DNA of 64,000 nt from Marasmius tenuissimus. Lineage: Eukaryota > Basidiomycota > Agaricomycetes > Agaricales > Marasmiaceae. The stretch is taken from positions 372,001-436,000 of the forward strand of contig JAQOTA010000052.1 in assembly GCA_029532415.1 (NCBI GenBank). The letters run 5' to 3'. The notes below the pieces were generated by a model. It saw only the letters and a list, made by a program, of their open reading frames with translations. It was not told the DNA's origin and made no database searches. Below, piece by piece: positions 36,240-47,111 of the stretch (within the stretch, counting starts at the first letter, position 1; each line of letters begins with the position of its first letter). The position numbers and the translations under genes were made by a program.

Positions 36240-36884
36240 ATGACCTCCTCGATCGACCCCAAGTTACTCTTCGGGGTTAAACCTCAATCCGAAGCTTTAT
36301 CTGAATACTTAAAATCGCTCTCGGATTCTTCTCGGGACAGAGTCCCGGAAGTCAAGTCTTATCCCGATGCAGTTTACTTTAACTACTTCAAACTTGGTCT
36401 TAGTCTGCTATTCAAGCCTATCCAGGGTTACAAGCCAAAGATGGGCCTGGCGCGGGAAGACCTAGAAGAGGAAAAGCTTCTTCTGGACGGAATCGACATT
36501 TACAACACCCCACCGACTACTGACCCCAAACCAACGCGTAAAACGGCGGAGGTTGCGTTCTCCGATCACCCAATATCACCTATCGTCTTGAAACTGGATG
36601 GTGAGGCCAAAGACAAAGATGGGAAGGACCTTTCTCGTCCGTCGGAGTTCCCTGTGAAACGTGATTCTTCAGGAAAAGATTTTGTGGGATGTTTCGGAGA
36701 ACCCACGCGGAAGGGCGGTGGATCAGGACCTTCCAGCGGGTCGATCGGTATCTGGTGCGAGTGGTCGAGAGATGGAGTTCTCGTTGAGTTTGGAGGGTCT
36801 GAGTCCAGAGGGCCACAAGCATGGGAGCGGGGAAAGGATGCAGTCTGGCGAGTGCTATCACTCTTTCCTCCGAAAGAAGACTAG
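36240..36884 (+). CDS. Conserved fungal protein of unknown function
   Basis: A single exon of 214 codons with a good start context (CCACCATGA). The protein has no membrane span or signal peptide. Its first part, with SYPDAVYFNYFKLGLSLLFKP then GYKPKMGLAREDLEEEKLLLDGIDIYN, looks like a folded domain. A charged, Pro-rich middle follows (TDPKPTRKTAEV). The C-terminal part alternates beta-like segments: DFVGCFGEPTRKGGG, IGIWCEWSRDGVLVEFGG and QAWERGKDAVWRVLSLF. I do not recognise the family. It looks like a real, constrained protein because the reading frame is long, uninterrupted and of the same codon style as its neighbours. Confidence 0.75.
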   Translation: MTSSIDPKLLFGVKPQSEALSEYLKSLSDSSRDRVPEVKSYPDAVYFNYFKLGLSLLFKPIQGYKPKMGLAREDLEEEKLLLDGIDIYNTPPTTDPKPTRKTAEVAFSDHPISPIVLKLDGEAKDKDGKDLSRPSEFPVKRDSSGKDFVGCFGEPTRKGGGSGPSSGSIGIWCEWSRDGVLVEFGGSESRGPQAWERGKDAVWRVLSLFPPKED

Positions 36885-37598
36885 CACAAGAACAAACCAA
36901 GTGAGCCTACAAACTTTTGCAGCGTAACTGTACTGAGTCTGGCGACAGGTACCAACACGACCAACGATGCAATATCGGGGAACATTTGAGGTGAGCAACA
37001 TTCTTGCTCACTCATCATACATACGGTAAACTCCGACCATATATAGCTTGGGGCAACACTGGAGCAACTGGGGCAAAGCATGGTTTCTCCGTTCTTCCTC
37101 CCCGTGACAAACGTACCTTGAACTGAAGCGTTTCCTTGTATGAGAGGTGAAATTACATGACCATCCATTATCACATGTAGGAGCCTAAACAATGGTGCCC
37201 ACCCCTCCATTAAGATTCAAATTGATGGTGTTGAGACGTGATATTCATGCCGCGCGGTGTCTGGACTTACGGAGGCCTCGACGAAGGCAGACCCGCGGAT
37301 GAAAGATCGTGGGGGACCGTAGACATCCCAGTTGAGACCCAGACGAGTGATAATTCTTGCTTTTTTAGAGTACGACAAACCAAAGCGGACTGGGAGTCCC
37401 GAGGTTTAAACACGACTTCAAGTTACTTTGGGGGACGTAGACGTACATCTGAAATGTCCTAATTTGACCTTCATGTCTTCCCCAGACCCTATGGAACGTG
37501 TGATTTGGAGACTCCGCCTGCACGTGAAAATGGGGCTCGCATATAAGGAGGCGCTCACCAGTCCATCATTGATTTACTCAACTCTCTAAGCAACCACC
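36885..37598. promoter_or_regulatory. Upstream region of the lipocalin-like gene
   Basis: This holds the 3' UTR of the unknown gene and the promoter of the lipocalin-like gene. A TATA-like ATATAAGG lies at 37541-37548, about 50 bp before the ATG, with CACGTG at 37521-37526. The motif GACTTGGG-like text near 37400-37430 belongs to no ORF I can support. Confidence 0.5.
37541..37548 (+). promoter_or_regulatory. TATA-like box of the lipocalin-like gene
   Basis: ATATAAGG lies about 50 bp upstream of the ATG at 37599, at a spacing that fits a short 5' UTR. Confidence 0.55.
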
Positions 37599-38339
37599 AT
37601 GGCCGTCCCCACTGAATTCACAACACTCGACATCTCTGGCAAGTTCGTCATGGTAAGCTCGTAGTTCAGAACCTCGTCCCTTGTCGGTCTGACGCAGCTA
37701 TGCAGAACAAGACCCTCAGTGACTCCCATGACGAGATCCTCGCTGCTCAAGGCATTAGCTGGATGACACGCAAGGCTATTTCGCTTGCGACAATTACCCT
37801 CAGCATCAAGCATTATAAGGATGACCAGGACGTTGAACACATCGACATCGATCAGACGCTCACTGGTGGAATCAAAGGTACTCGTGAGGAACGTACGCTC
37901 TGGTGGAAGGAAAGGGAGACTTCGGACCACCTTTTTGGCCCAGTGGTCGGGAAATCAAGAAGGGTGAAAGACCTGAGTGTTGTCGACCCGAGCGATGACT
38001 GGCTCAAGACCGGATGGACCGCAGATTCCCTGGAACATGGACTCGTGCATTCCCATGTTGAAAGCGATACCCCGAAGAGCGGAAAGACTTGGATTGGTGT
38101 CCAGGTGCGTCTCTATTGTCTTTTGAGCCCCGATTCTACGCTGAAAGGGTTGTTGTTTAGCTCTGGGGAATGGAGGAAGTGAATAATGAACGCCGTTACA
38201 CCAGACACGTCCATTTCACTGGTCCCGACGCGAAGGTAATCAAAGCGCGTCTTGTTTACGATTACAGTTCGTGGCAGTTCCCTTATTGTGCCGTTTAGTG
38301 GCTGACATGGACATCTGCTTTCTAGTTGGCTCGGTTTGA
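37599..38339 (+). CDS. Small lipocalin-like protein of basidiomycetes
   Basis: Exon 1 encodes MAVPTEFTTLDISGKFVM and is joined over an intron to NKTLSDSHDEILAAQGISW. Then come ITLSIKHYKDDQDVEHIDID, TGGIKGTREERTLWWKERE, DHLFGPVVGKSRRVKDL and, after a second intron, LWGMEEVNNERRYTRHVHF and KVIKARLVYDY. The chain of short beta-strands, with an N-terminal helix-like turn and a WW-rich strand, fits the cytosolic lipocalin/FABP-like proteins common in agarics. No signal peptide is present. The end is uncertain: the last intron (donor GTTCGT, acceptor TTTCTAG) gives YDYIGSV and a stop at 38337-38339. Reading through gives a stop near 38298. Confidence 0.65.
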
Positions 38340-39093
38340 GATGATAGTCAAATGGAAGTAATAGCGATCCATGTAATCTTATCTCTCACCTTATCATATA
38401 TCAACTTCCGTCGCCAATCTCAGACTGCCGCTCTGCCGTCGGCGAAATTCCTCAGGCAACCGGCTGTCATCCGACGGATCACAATCAATCCTACAGTAGC
38501 GCCTACTAGCAACAGTTCCCGACTGCGATAGGCCTCGACAGACTATTCCTGGAAGAATATCGAATGCCTAACGGGTGGCAGAAACCAGATTATCGATCAA
38601 ATCAAAATAGAGTACACAAAATCGCGAGAATACAGAACGAGTCGTGAAAAGGGGATCAGGATATCCTCATTGACAACCACCCACGGTAGAAATGAAGTTA
38701 ACGTATCCACAAGGCTCGCTAGTTTTCCTGATGCATAGACACAAACCTCCCGATGGAAACAGATAAACGAGTTGAAAATACGGAGATCGCGACTTGAGAA
38801 CGAAAACAAGGACCTACAAGGACACAGAAAAGGTCCGACTACCACCAAATATACCCAAATGATACGTAAAAATCAATACATCAAAATAGACTATTATAGA
38901 AAAACCTACCATTTCAGATTTTTACCTTCACGTGAGGAGGTCAAAGGAAGACTTAAAGTCACGTTTAGCGGAATAAGACAGACCAATGGCAATAACTCTT
39001 CCTTAAGTGGGAACCAGGTCCATGCGCAGCATGTTTCCAAGCCATGCATCGCCGAGAACTATTTCATGTATACGGTTATGCTGATTTGCCCAC
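38340..39093. other. Intergenic region
   Basis: About 750 bp between the lipocalin-like and LCCL genes, both plus-strand. The part 38580-38930 is A/T-rich. I see no gene, repeat or RNA feature. The promoter of the LCCL gene must lie in the right half. Confidence 0.4.
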
Positions 39094-41254
39094 TTGGCAT
39101 CTACCCTCATGGCGGCGAACGCATCGTCGCCTTCAGAGGGGACTTCCTCGACTCCCGCTCCTTCTATTTCTCACAAGCAAAGCTATGAGCCTCACAGTCT
39201 CCCCTCAGAGCTCAGGGATCGCAATGATCCGGAAGGAGCAACCTCACAACTACGCAGGCCGTGGTATCAACGTACCGGAAGGCGACTCGCATCGAAATTC
39301 CCTAAGGCCACTCGTTTACTTATTTATCTTCGAGGGCCACGTCCAAAGGTCGATCTACCAGGTAAATTGTCAAGCTCGCGCCACTGATGAGTTGGGCTCA
39401 TATTGAATAGACCCGAAACCTCTCCTCAACATCAATATACATATTCGAAAACTCAACCTCGTCTTTCCTCTGGAATCGCACGTTTCGAGAATCACGCGCC
39501 CATTAACGTCTCCTTGGTTGTTCGTCGTCGTGGTGGCTGCCTATATAATAGGTCTTGCATTCTTCACCCGTGCACAGTCGTTCTTAACACCCCCAGAGTC
39601 GTTCATCGACTGCAATTCCGCGTATTGGCTCAACAAAAATGACTGCGGGCTCGACGGTCAGGACTGCTTGCAGGGAAGTACGAATGGGACCTTCAGCTTC
39701 CGCTGCCCCGCTCAATGCGCGGGTCTCATCCTCCAAAATCCCCGAACAATCGGCAACGACCAGATGGCCTTCGTTCCTCTCATTGTGGGTGGTGGAGATT
39801 CTCAGGGAACATATCGAGGAGATTCATTTATCTGTGCCGCGGCCGTGCAAGCGTACGTATTCGCTCCATGGCCATGGGAAGCTTCCCACTCACATCGCTA
39901 TTCGTAACAGAGGCAAGATAAGCAATTCCAAAGGAGGCTGCGCGTCATTGAGACTTACTGGGAACTTCACGAATTTCCTTCCGTTTTCTGCAAACGGCCT
40001 GACCTCTATCGGGTTCCCCACAGAGTTCCCGCTTTCGTGGCAATTTGAAGAGACCACACCCCTGACAAGTTGCGAGGACAACCGTGATGCGGCTCTCGCC
40101 ATGAATGTTATCGTTACATGCTTGATCTTTGTTGTCCTGAAGCCCAAACCAATTATCACGTTCTGGTGCTTGGTGTGCATAGGATTCTGGCACATCATTC
40201 TTTTCTCACAACCTGCGGGCTCCCCTCCTCCGTTGGAGCGGGCCTTCTCGATTTTCTTGCCGGCATTGTTCGTGGCTTATGGTTTCTGGCGTGTTGCTTG
40301 GCGATTCGTCTTGCCTGCGTTCGCCAAGTTGCCAGTCGAAGCCATGGTCCTGTATCTTGGTCCTTACTGGGTCGGAATACTCAACAACCTGACCCTTGAT
40401 AGGTTGCCTATCAGTCGTTTGGTCGGGTCGGACCTCCAGGCGAGAGAGGGTGCGATCGCAGCGCTAGTGGTGATTATCCTCGTCGTAGTCGCGCTCGTTA
40501 TCAACCAGATCCGAGTCATACGAAAGACGGGATGGCTGCCTCACTACGTGGCGTGGTACGTGGCGGGAGGACTGGTCGTTCTCGTGCTAGCCTTGCTCCC
40601 AGGTTTAGTCTTGCGAGTACATCATTATATCATAGGAATGGTCTTCACGCCTGGCACTGCGTTTCCGACGAAGGTGTCGGCGATAGTGCAGGGACTGTTG
40701 TTGGGATTGTTCCTCAATGGGGTCGCTGCGTTCGGCTTCGATAGTATCTTGCAAACACCTGCATCGGTCAGTCGCGCTGTGTCCCTTTTTTTCGTCGCGT
40801 CCTTCCTCACGACGTCACTCGCCTTAGTTGGTACGAGACGCGCCCCTCGGCTCAGATCTACCGTCTTTCTTAACCAACTCGACAACCTGGGATCCACAAA
40901 TTCCTTTTTCCAACCAAACCATTTCTTGGACTCCACTAGTCGACGGATGGGATGGTTTTTCCCTTCTTGTTGACGATGTGGAGCGGTACGCCGGGACAGC
41001 GCTAAATTTCTCGTTAGTGGCACTCAATGCTTCCATTCCTCATTTCTTTAGGCTAGCGGTAAGTCTCCTCGATGTGATGCGAGAGGCCGGGTGTAGCTCG
41101 CGGGTGTGTGAGAGTCTCAAATGCTGATTGCCTTTTTACCCCTTCCTTCTTCATGTCCTAGATGACCTCGATGGGGAACACAGGAGATTTCACAAAAGCT
41201 GCGACTCTTTGGCCCAACGGGACCTGGACAGACCCGCAGCCTGGGCCATCATGA
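39094..41254 (+). CDS. LCCL-domain multi-pass membrane protein
   Basis: The start is at 39094 or 39109. A cytoplasmic segment with WYQRTGRRLASKFPK is followed by an intron and KLNLVFPLESHVSRITRPLT, then a span (WLFVVVVAAYIIGLAFFT). The LCCL domain has FIDCNSAYWLNKNDCGLDGQ, FRCPAQC, DSFICAAAVQAG and a split exon giving GGCASLRLTGNFTNF. At least six spans follow in a C-terminal membrane domain: MNVIVTCLIFVVL, WHIILFSQ, FLPALFVAYGFWR, IAALVVIILVVVALVI, VAWYVAGGLVVLVLALLPGL and LLLGLFLNGVAAFG. An intron near 40760-40825 and one at about 41055-41160 lead to a short last exon ending PQPGPS. Fungal LCCL membrane proteins are not well characterised; an extracytoplasmic carbohydrate- or lipid-related role is only a guess. 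Confidence 0.82.
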
Positions 41255-41797
41255 AAAACAAACAAATCTTGGACCTGACGCTAGCCCTGTAGATATTGGA
41301 GGAACATCTTGACAGGATTGACCAATTGGGAAAGGAATGTCAGATATATATTCGACATCGGACTTTTTGTACTATATGTGGGTGGTAGGTACTTTAATTG
41401 GTATAATTGATATGATGAAAGTATCATTTTCTTGGTGTATAACATCGATTAATACGGACGTGATATCTTTATCGGGGTGAGTTGGCACTATTAAGAATCA
41501 TAAACGAGGGGATAAACAACAGCCAGAAGTGAGTGGAAAAGAAAAGTACAGTTTCCAGAAACAGTTGATTCAAAACCAAAGTGCAAAAAAAAGACGAGCC
41601 AATCCAAGACAGCACCACGACAGCAGACGGGACATGGAGAGCGTGAGAAGGAAAGGAATAACCGGGGGAATAACCGAATAAAAGAGAAGATAATCTATGT
41701 ACATATACACAAAAAGAAAACTTCATTTAGGACCATGGAGGAGGGAAGAGAGGGAAGAGAGACTTTCAAAATAATACCTTATGTCAAAATCATAAGT
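41255..41797. other. Intergenic region between convergent genes
   Basis: This holds the two facing 3' UTRs. It is A/T-rich, with poly-A-like patches near 41585 and 41710. I see no gene. Confidence 0.4.
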
Positions 41798-43260
41798 TTA
41801 AGATGTGACTTGGGGTTGTTCAGGACCGAGGGTGCCGAGGTCTTGTTGCTGGTCCTCAGATCCTGGAGGAAACTCGACGACGGAGCCTTTCTTTTTTCGC
41901 ATCCCTCTCCGACTTTCTGTTGGATACTCGCACTTCAGCGACCTACGGTGACATTGACTGTGAAAGGGAGAATAGTGGTGTCAGTAGGCGTAATGACAAC
42001 CGTGAGCGAGAGAAGACGCTAACCCGCAGGTACGATCCGAACTGGTCGGATCGTGTGGCCCACAAGCGATCTTTCGACCTCTACAGCAATTTCAGGTTAT
42101 TATAAGGACGCTAACGAAGAGAAGGAATTGAACTAACCGGCAAAAGAAGCATGCCAACGCCAAATTCTTCTTCTCGTTGCTTTGGGGTGTGGTCGGACGC
42201 CGCTTTTGGACCTTGGGCGGGTTGTGGTTCGGTTTAGTTAGAGGGATTTTGTACACGTAGCTGCGACCTGCTTCTGGTGGGGGCGGCGGGTGCTCGTCCG
42301 ATTCCGTTCGACGACGTTTTCGTACCGAGAGTGTCTTCGTGAAAGTACTGGTCGTAGGCGAGGGTAAGTCAGCAATAACACGCGGTCCCTCAGCTGGGAA
42401 GAACGCTGGCGGAGGGTTTGGGGAGGAAGTAGTGATTGGCTGAGATGAGGGAACTAGGACCGGTTCAACTCCGAGTGCTGGATCAGCAGAGAAGTGTTGA
42501 TGCGAATTGGCGGTATCTACGGGAGAATAGATGCTTTGTGGAGATTCAGGGCTGGGTAGATAATCGACAGCTGGGGTTTCCACCGCGGGAACAGCGGGCT
42601 GCAACGTTTGGTTATAGTGCACATTTTGCTGCGGTTGTTCCTGTGCTTGTGGTGATGCGAATGTGGGTGCGGACTCTACTGGGGAAGAAACAACGTCGTG
42701 GCGCTGCATAGAGTTATCGGGATAAGGTACCTGTAAAGGAAAGCATTCGAGTATGAGGGTCGTAGAAAGATTAGAGATATCAAAGGGGAGAATCCCACCA
42801 CTGGCACAGGAGCGTAATCCTGGCTCTGGTTGTTTACGTCGGCAGACGGTACTGAATCCCCAATTGAATAAAGGGATTCTGCATCGTGTTGATTGGTAAT
42901 GTCTGGCTGGCGATGCTCATAAACTTGATGAGGAAAGGGATGCGAATAGGAAGCTTGTGGTGAATGTGCTGGATCGATGGCGCAAGGGTGAGCTTCTGGC
43001 TGTGGAGTCGAGTGTTCCAAGAAACAGTTTCCAGGCGGATTAGCCGAAGGTGCTTCGTTGTCGGCGTAGTAGAACACATAACCTCCCCCGAACGGGCCAT
43101 AGTCCTCTCCCAGCTGCTGGCTCGTCCAATGCTGGCCGTAGTGAGCTGAAGGCTGGTGTAAATGAACAGTGCGCGCAGCTTCTTTAGCAGCCCTGGCTTC
43201 AGGAAACGTTTCGTAAAAACGTTCGTCGTCTTCTTTGAGAAACTGAGCAAACGAGTTCAT
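41798..43260 (-). CDS. Transcription factor with C-terminal Zn2Cys6 cluster
   Basis: The start at 43260 gives MNSFAQFLKEDDERFYETFP, then EARAAKEAARTVHLHQP, and a long Pro/Ser/Gln/His-rich segment over two exons. A basic segment (SVRKRRRTESDEH) precedes KKNLALACFFC. Two introns lie inside the zinc cluster. Joining them gives CFFCRGRKIAC, GPHDPTSSDRTCGQC and HRRSLKCEYP: six Cys in the spacing C-x2-C-x6-C-x11-C-x2-C-x6-C. A tail of about 45 residues with ESRRGMRKKKG follows, ending PQVTS. Most fungal zinc-cluster factors carry the cluster near the N-terminus; a C-terminal one is less common, though known in basidiomycetes. No fungal-trans domain is seen. Without the splicing, the protein would look like an unrelated disordered protein. 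Confidence 0.82.
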
Positions 43261-43666
43261 CTGGGAAGACGTTGAAGGGGGTTCCTATGCCCAATCGAGG
43301 AAGATATCAGTTTTTTGGGCGTTGAGGGACAGAGGGAAAATAAAGGCATTTACGAGGGATTGACGCGTAAAAAGTATGGTTCCCAGGTTTTGAATGGTGA
43401 TGATGATTGTAGGGTTGAAAAGAGCTGTCGACGCCTTATGAGGAGGAGGGAAGGGAGTCGTGGCTTGAGGATGAGATGGAGGTTGAGAGAAGAGAAGGAT
43501 TAGGCTAGATGCAAGTCGGGCGCCGTCCTGCTGGGTCAACTCAGTGTAGGTCCCTGTTTACGCCCACCTGATCAATTCACAATTAGCGGACGGCACTCAC
43601 TACCATTACGAGCCTCGAAATCTGCGAAAGTCATACGTGGTAACTTACGGCTTCGTTTCAACTTCC
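43261..43666. promoter_or_regulatory. Divergent promoter region, zinc-cluster factor / C2H2-like gene
   Basis: The two genes diverge across about 406 bp. No TATA box or repeat stands out. Confidence 0.45.
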
Positions 43667-44605
43667 ATGTCCCCCAATAAACGTTCTCTCCCAAAGTTTC
43701 AAAATTCTAACAGTAATATTCATTGCCATTCTTTTCGTTCCATCGAAACTCATCTTTCTACTCAGATTTCACTCGAGTCTCTCGAGGCCATCGCTCGAAC
43801 CAATGGACATGCAACTTGTGCTCTGGTCTAGGACAAATGAATCCTCACCAAGCTCTGAAGCATGAATCTTCCCCCGAACATGCCAAAAATGCCGCTATGA
43901 ATGAACCCAACTGGTGGGGACCCCTCGAATGCAATTGGGACGGGGGTTGGGCACAGCCGATCGAAGATGATCCTCCCCTCAGCAAGGAGGCCATGAAGGA
44001 TCGCGAGCATAGGTATTTCGCGGACCAGGTGGACGATTTAGTGCCTTTCTGGATACGGAGTGTAAAAGCCGCTGAACACGGCGAGGTCCTCAAGCTGTCA
44101 GATTTCCTTGAATCTCTAGAAGACCGCAACATATGGCCACCTCGTGTTCCCAACCCGTGGAGGAATCCCGAAGCGCAGTCAGTCATTGGGGGAAAAGGGG
44201 GTTCTAGAAATAATTTGACCCCCGATTGGGATATGGCACTCGGTTGGAAGTCACACTCTGGAGGTCAGTCCGACGTCTCCTGGAGAAGCAACGAGCGGAA
44301 AGGCTTCAGCCTGAAGAAAGGGATCGGCAGATACGAGAATAGAAAGGACGAGAGTTGGTCTAAACTAAGGGAAAGGATGGGCCATGACTTTGTGGAAGAT
44401 ATCGCCGTACAAGAAGCTGCGGATGACTCTCGGAAGCACGAAATGCACGTCTTTTTCGAGGTCTGTACCCTCTCGGTGTTAAAATGTTGGTATAAATTTC
44501 CACCTAATTCATGCCTGGTCTTATTCACAGCTCCCGACTGCTGAAAAAGTGAAACGCATCGACGATCTCATTCGTTCCTTACACCAGTCTCAATTCTCGA
44601 CTTAA
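43667..44605 (+). CDS. Protein with an N-terminal C2H2-like zinc finger
   Basis: Exon 1 (start 43667) encodes MSPNKRSLPKFQNSN and is joined over an intron with donor GTAATA to NFTRVSRGHRSNQWTCNLC. The segment CNLCSGLGQMNPHQALKH, then ESSPEHAKN, fits a C2H2/matrin-like finger: C-x2-C, then His residues 10 and 15 positions on and again 6 further. The rest is helical and Trp-rich: NWWGPLECNWDGGWAQP, YFADQVDDLVPFWIR, KLSDFLESLEDRNIWPPRVP. A basic segment follows, then RERMGHDFVEDIAVQEAADD. A last exon gives LPTAEKVKRIDDLIRSL and ends QSQFST. I do not recognise the family; an RNA- or DNA-associated role is suggested only by the finger. Confidence 0.7.
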
Positions 44606-44812
44606 ATCCCTTGCATGATGAACTATATCATTGGACTTATCTGTATCACCATTTAGGTTTGCTTTTCATCTGGTCTGCGCTGTATTTACGCACTGTCCCT
44701 GTACTACACTGCCACCCGCTGCGTCACTCGCATGACGAATTTCATTGCGACATGGATCTAGTGACTTGCCACTACAGCTTCATCTTTTACTTCCACCACC
44801 ATCATCATTATC

Positions 44813-45634
44813 ATGTCGAATATGAACATTAACGATCTTCCGCTACCCTATGGCTGGATAAAGGAAATTCATCAGGATTCTGGTCAACCATACTATGTGC
44901 GTAGCCCGATCCATAGTTTACGACAGTCTCTCATTCAACTTGCAGGTTGACACCAAAGCGAATCCTCCGCGCTCCATATGGACTCACCCGTACGAGGACG
45001 AGCAGTATCTGCAAGAGCACCCCGAAGCGAGGGAAAAGGTCCGGCCGCCTCAGACTGGCGAGCGACACAACACCTCCCACGATCAGGGAGTGACCCGTCG
45101 TCATTCTTACACGGGAGCTCCTTCTGGCTCCCAGCCCCAAGGGGGGTCCCAGAAGCCTAAGCGAGGGCTCTTTGGAAAGCTCAAGGACAAGGCAATAGGT
45201 ATGAAGGAGGAACGAGAGCAGATGAAGAGGGCTCAAATGATGGTAAGGCTCCACTTCCCACCGTATGCCCCAGTGGTAACTGGACCCCTATTTGACAGGC
45301 CCAGGAAGAAAGGCGTCAACAGCTCGCAGCTCGGCGAGCCACTTACAGTGGTGGGTATGGTCAACCTCAATACATGGGAGGCCCTTACAATCAATACGGA
45401 CCCCCGCCTGGAATGCACCCAGGTGGTGGTTATGGGTACGCGCCTGGCGGGGGACGCCGAATGGGAGGCGGAGGTATGGGGGGCATGGCTATGCCTCTCA
45501 TGGGTGGTATGGCTGGTGGTCTACTCCTTGGATCTGCTTTGGGTGGTATGGGTGACGACTGGGGACACGATGGGGGGTTTGACGGAGGAGGGGACTTTGG
45601 TGGTGGAGGAGACTTCGGAGGAGGATTCGATTAG
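44813..45634 (+). CDS. WW-domain protein with Gly-rich C-terminus
   Basis: The start at 44813 gives MSNMNINDLPLPYGWIKEI, then HQDSGQPYY, joined over an intron to VDTKANPPRSIWTHPYED. This is one complete WW domain, with its two conserved Trp and the final Pro, which binds Pro-rich ligands. A charged linker (EHPEAREKVRPP) and a basic segment (KPKRGLFGKLKDKAIG) follow. After a second intron the frame changes to QQLAARRATYSGGYGQPQY, then GGPYNQYGPPPGMHPGG. The end is Gly/Met/Asp-rich, with MGGMAGGLLLGSALGGMG and repeated GGGDFGG. Proteins with this layout are widespread in fungi; the function is not known to me. Confidence 0.82.
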
Positions 45635-45901
45635 TAAGTAAAGAAGATTCAAGTGATATGAGCAGGTAATTGCTATCGGACTGTATTTTGAACTATTTCT
45701 CGTGCTGTATGTCTCATTTTCTGTACACCTCAACTGTAGCATTTTCGACTTTAATGGATTGGCATTTCGCCTTATCAGTCCTTCATTGTGGGCGCCTAGC
45801 CCGACGGCCGACTCATTTGGCGCTAATGTGATACTGTAAATAAGCGCTCATTTCAAACTTTCTGCTTCTAACTCCATTCACCTTTTGAATCCTCGCCTGA
45901 A

Positions 45902-47010
45902 ATGACTCGGATCACGAATTTTGGCCGCAAACGAACCTATCTAGAATCAACAGTTCCGCACCGCGAACCTGAAGAAACCCAACCATCGCCTATAGCGACA
46001 TCAGCATCGACTTCGGCGTCGAACGAGAATGTTACCGATTCTAACGAGCAACCTCCCAAAAAGAAGAGGAAACGGACGAAAAAATCTCAGAGAACTGGAA
46101 ATTCTGCCGCTGACGTCGATGGTGAGGTCAAGGCTCCTATCGATGGGGAAGCTGACACCGCTTCCTCGAGTAACACGCACCGACCTCAAAAGAAGAGCTC
46201 CAAGAAGGACAAGGGTCGCAAAGGAAAGGCTATAGACAAGGATGGTAAATTTCTTCTCCCGTCCTAAGCCTTCAACTTTACATACGATCTCATTAATCTT
46301 GGTAGTTGCAATTCGGTCAGAATCGAGAAGACTGAAACGAATAGCTGCTCGCGACGCAGACACGACTTGCTTCGCCTGTCGTGAAAAGGGTCATTCTGCA
46401 AGGGATTGTCCGAAGGAGGGTGGGGACAAGAAGAGCGTCGGGATCTGCTACCGGTGAGTATCACTAACCCCTGTAGAGACTATAGTTTTCCCTCAACGTT
46501 GGATACAGGTGTGGGTCGACAAGACACAATCTTTCAAAATGTAAAAAACCTCAAGATCCCCTCGATCCCATGCCGTTTGCAACCTGCTTCGTTTGTAATG
46601 GAAAGGGGCATTTGGCTTCGGCATGCTCGCAAAATAAAGACAAGGGTGTATATCCTAATGGAGGATGCTGCAAACTGTGTGGAGACACCACCCACTTGGC
46701 GAAGGACTGTGGGATTAGAAAAAAGGGTGCGTTTTACATTTCTCTGGAGCTCAAACATCTCATTAATTATACTTCTGCTGATCGTTCAGACACAAACGCG
46801 TTAACGCAAGTGATTGGCGTGGAACGAAACATTGGGGCAGATGAGGATGATTTCCATGTAATTGGTCGGAGGAAGCAGGAACTGGACAAGGAGGACAAGA
46901 AGGTTGACAAGATCCAGAGGTCAATGGACGTTAGGGTCGGCGCGCAGTCGGGAGGACTGAAGATGTCAGGAAAAGCACCAGCAAAGCCGAAAACGGTAGT
47001 TTTCTTTTGA
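45902..47010 (+). CDS. ZCCHC9-like zinc-knuckle RNA-binding protein
   Basis: The start at 45902 gives MTRITNFGRKRTYLESTVP and a long basic/acidic disordered region with KKKRKRTKKSQR, a likely nuclear or nucleolar signal. The next exon has SRRLKRIAARDADTTCFACRE, the first CCHC knuckle (CFACREKGHSARDC). Then CYRCGSTRHNLSKC, split by an intron, is the second, CFVCNGKGHLASAC the third and CKLCGDTTHLAKDC the fourth. After a further intron come QVIGVERNIGADEDDFHVIG and a basic tail ending KPKTVVFF. Four CCHC knuckles in this order, after a basic region and before the DDFHxI motif, match ZCCHC9 and its fungal relatives, which bind RNA and act in rRNA processing or surveillance. Confidence 0.87.
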
Positions 47011-47111
47011 AGGGGAACGGAATCGGTTATGCCAGGTTCTGAAAAGGGATAGGCTCACTACTTTCGGCTTCTCCAACGCGCGACGGCACGCTTCATTGAG
47101 GACAGGCTCAC

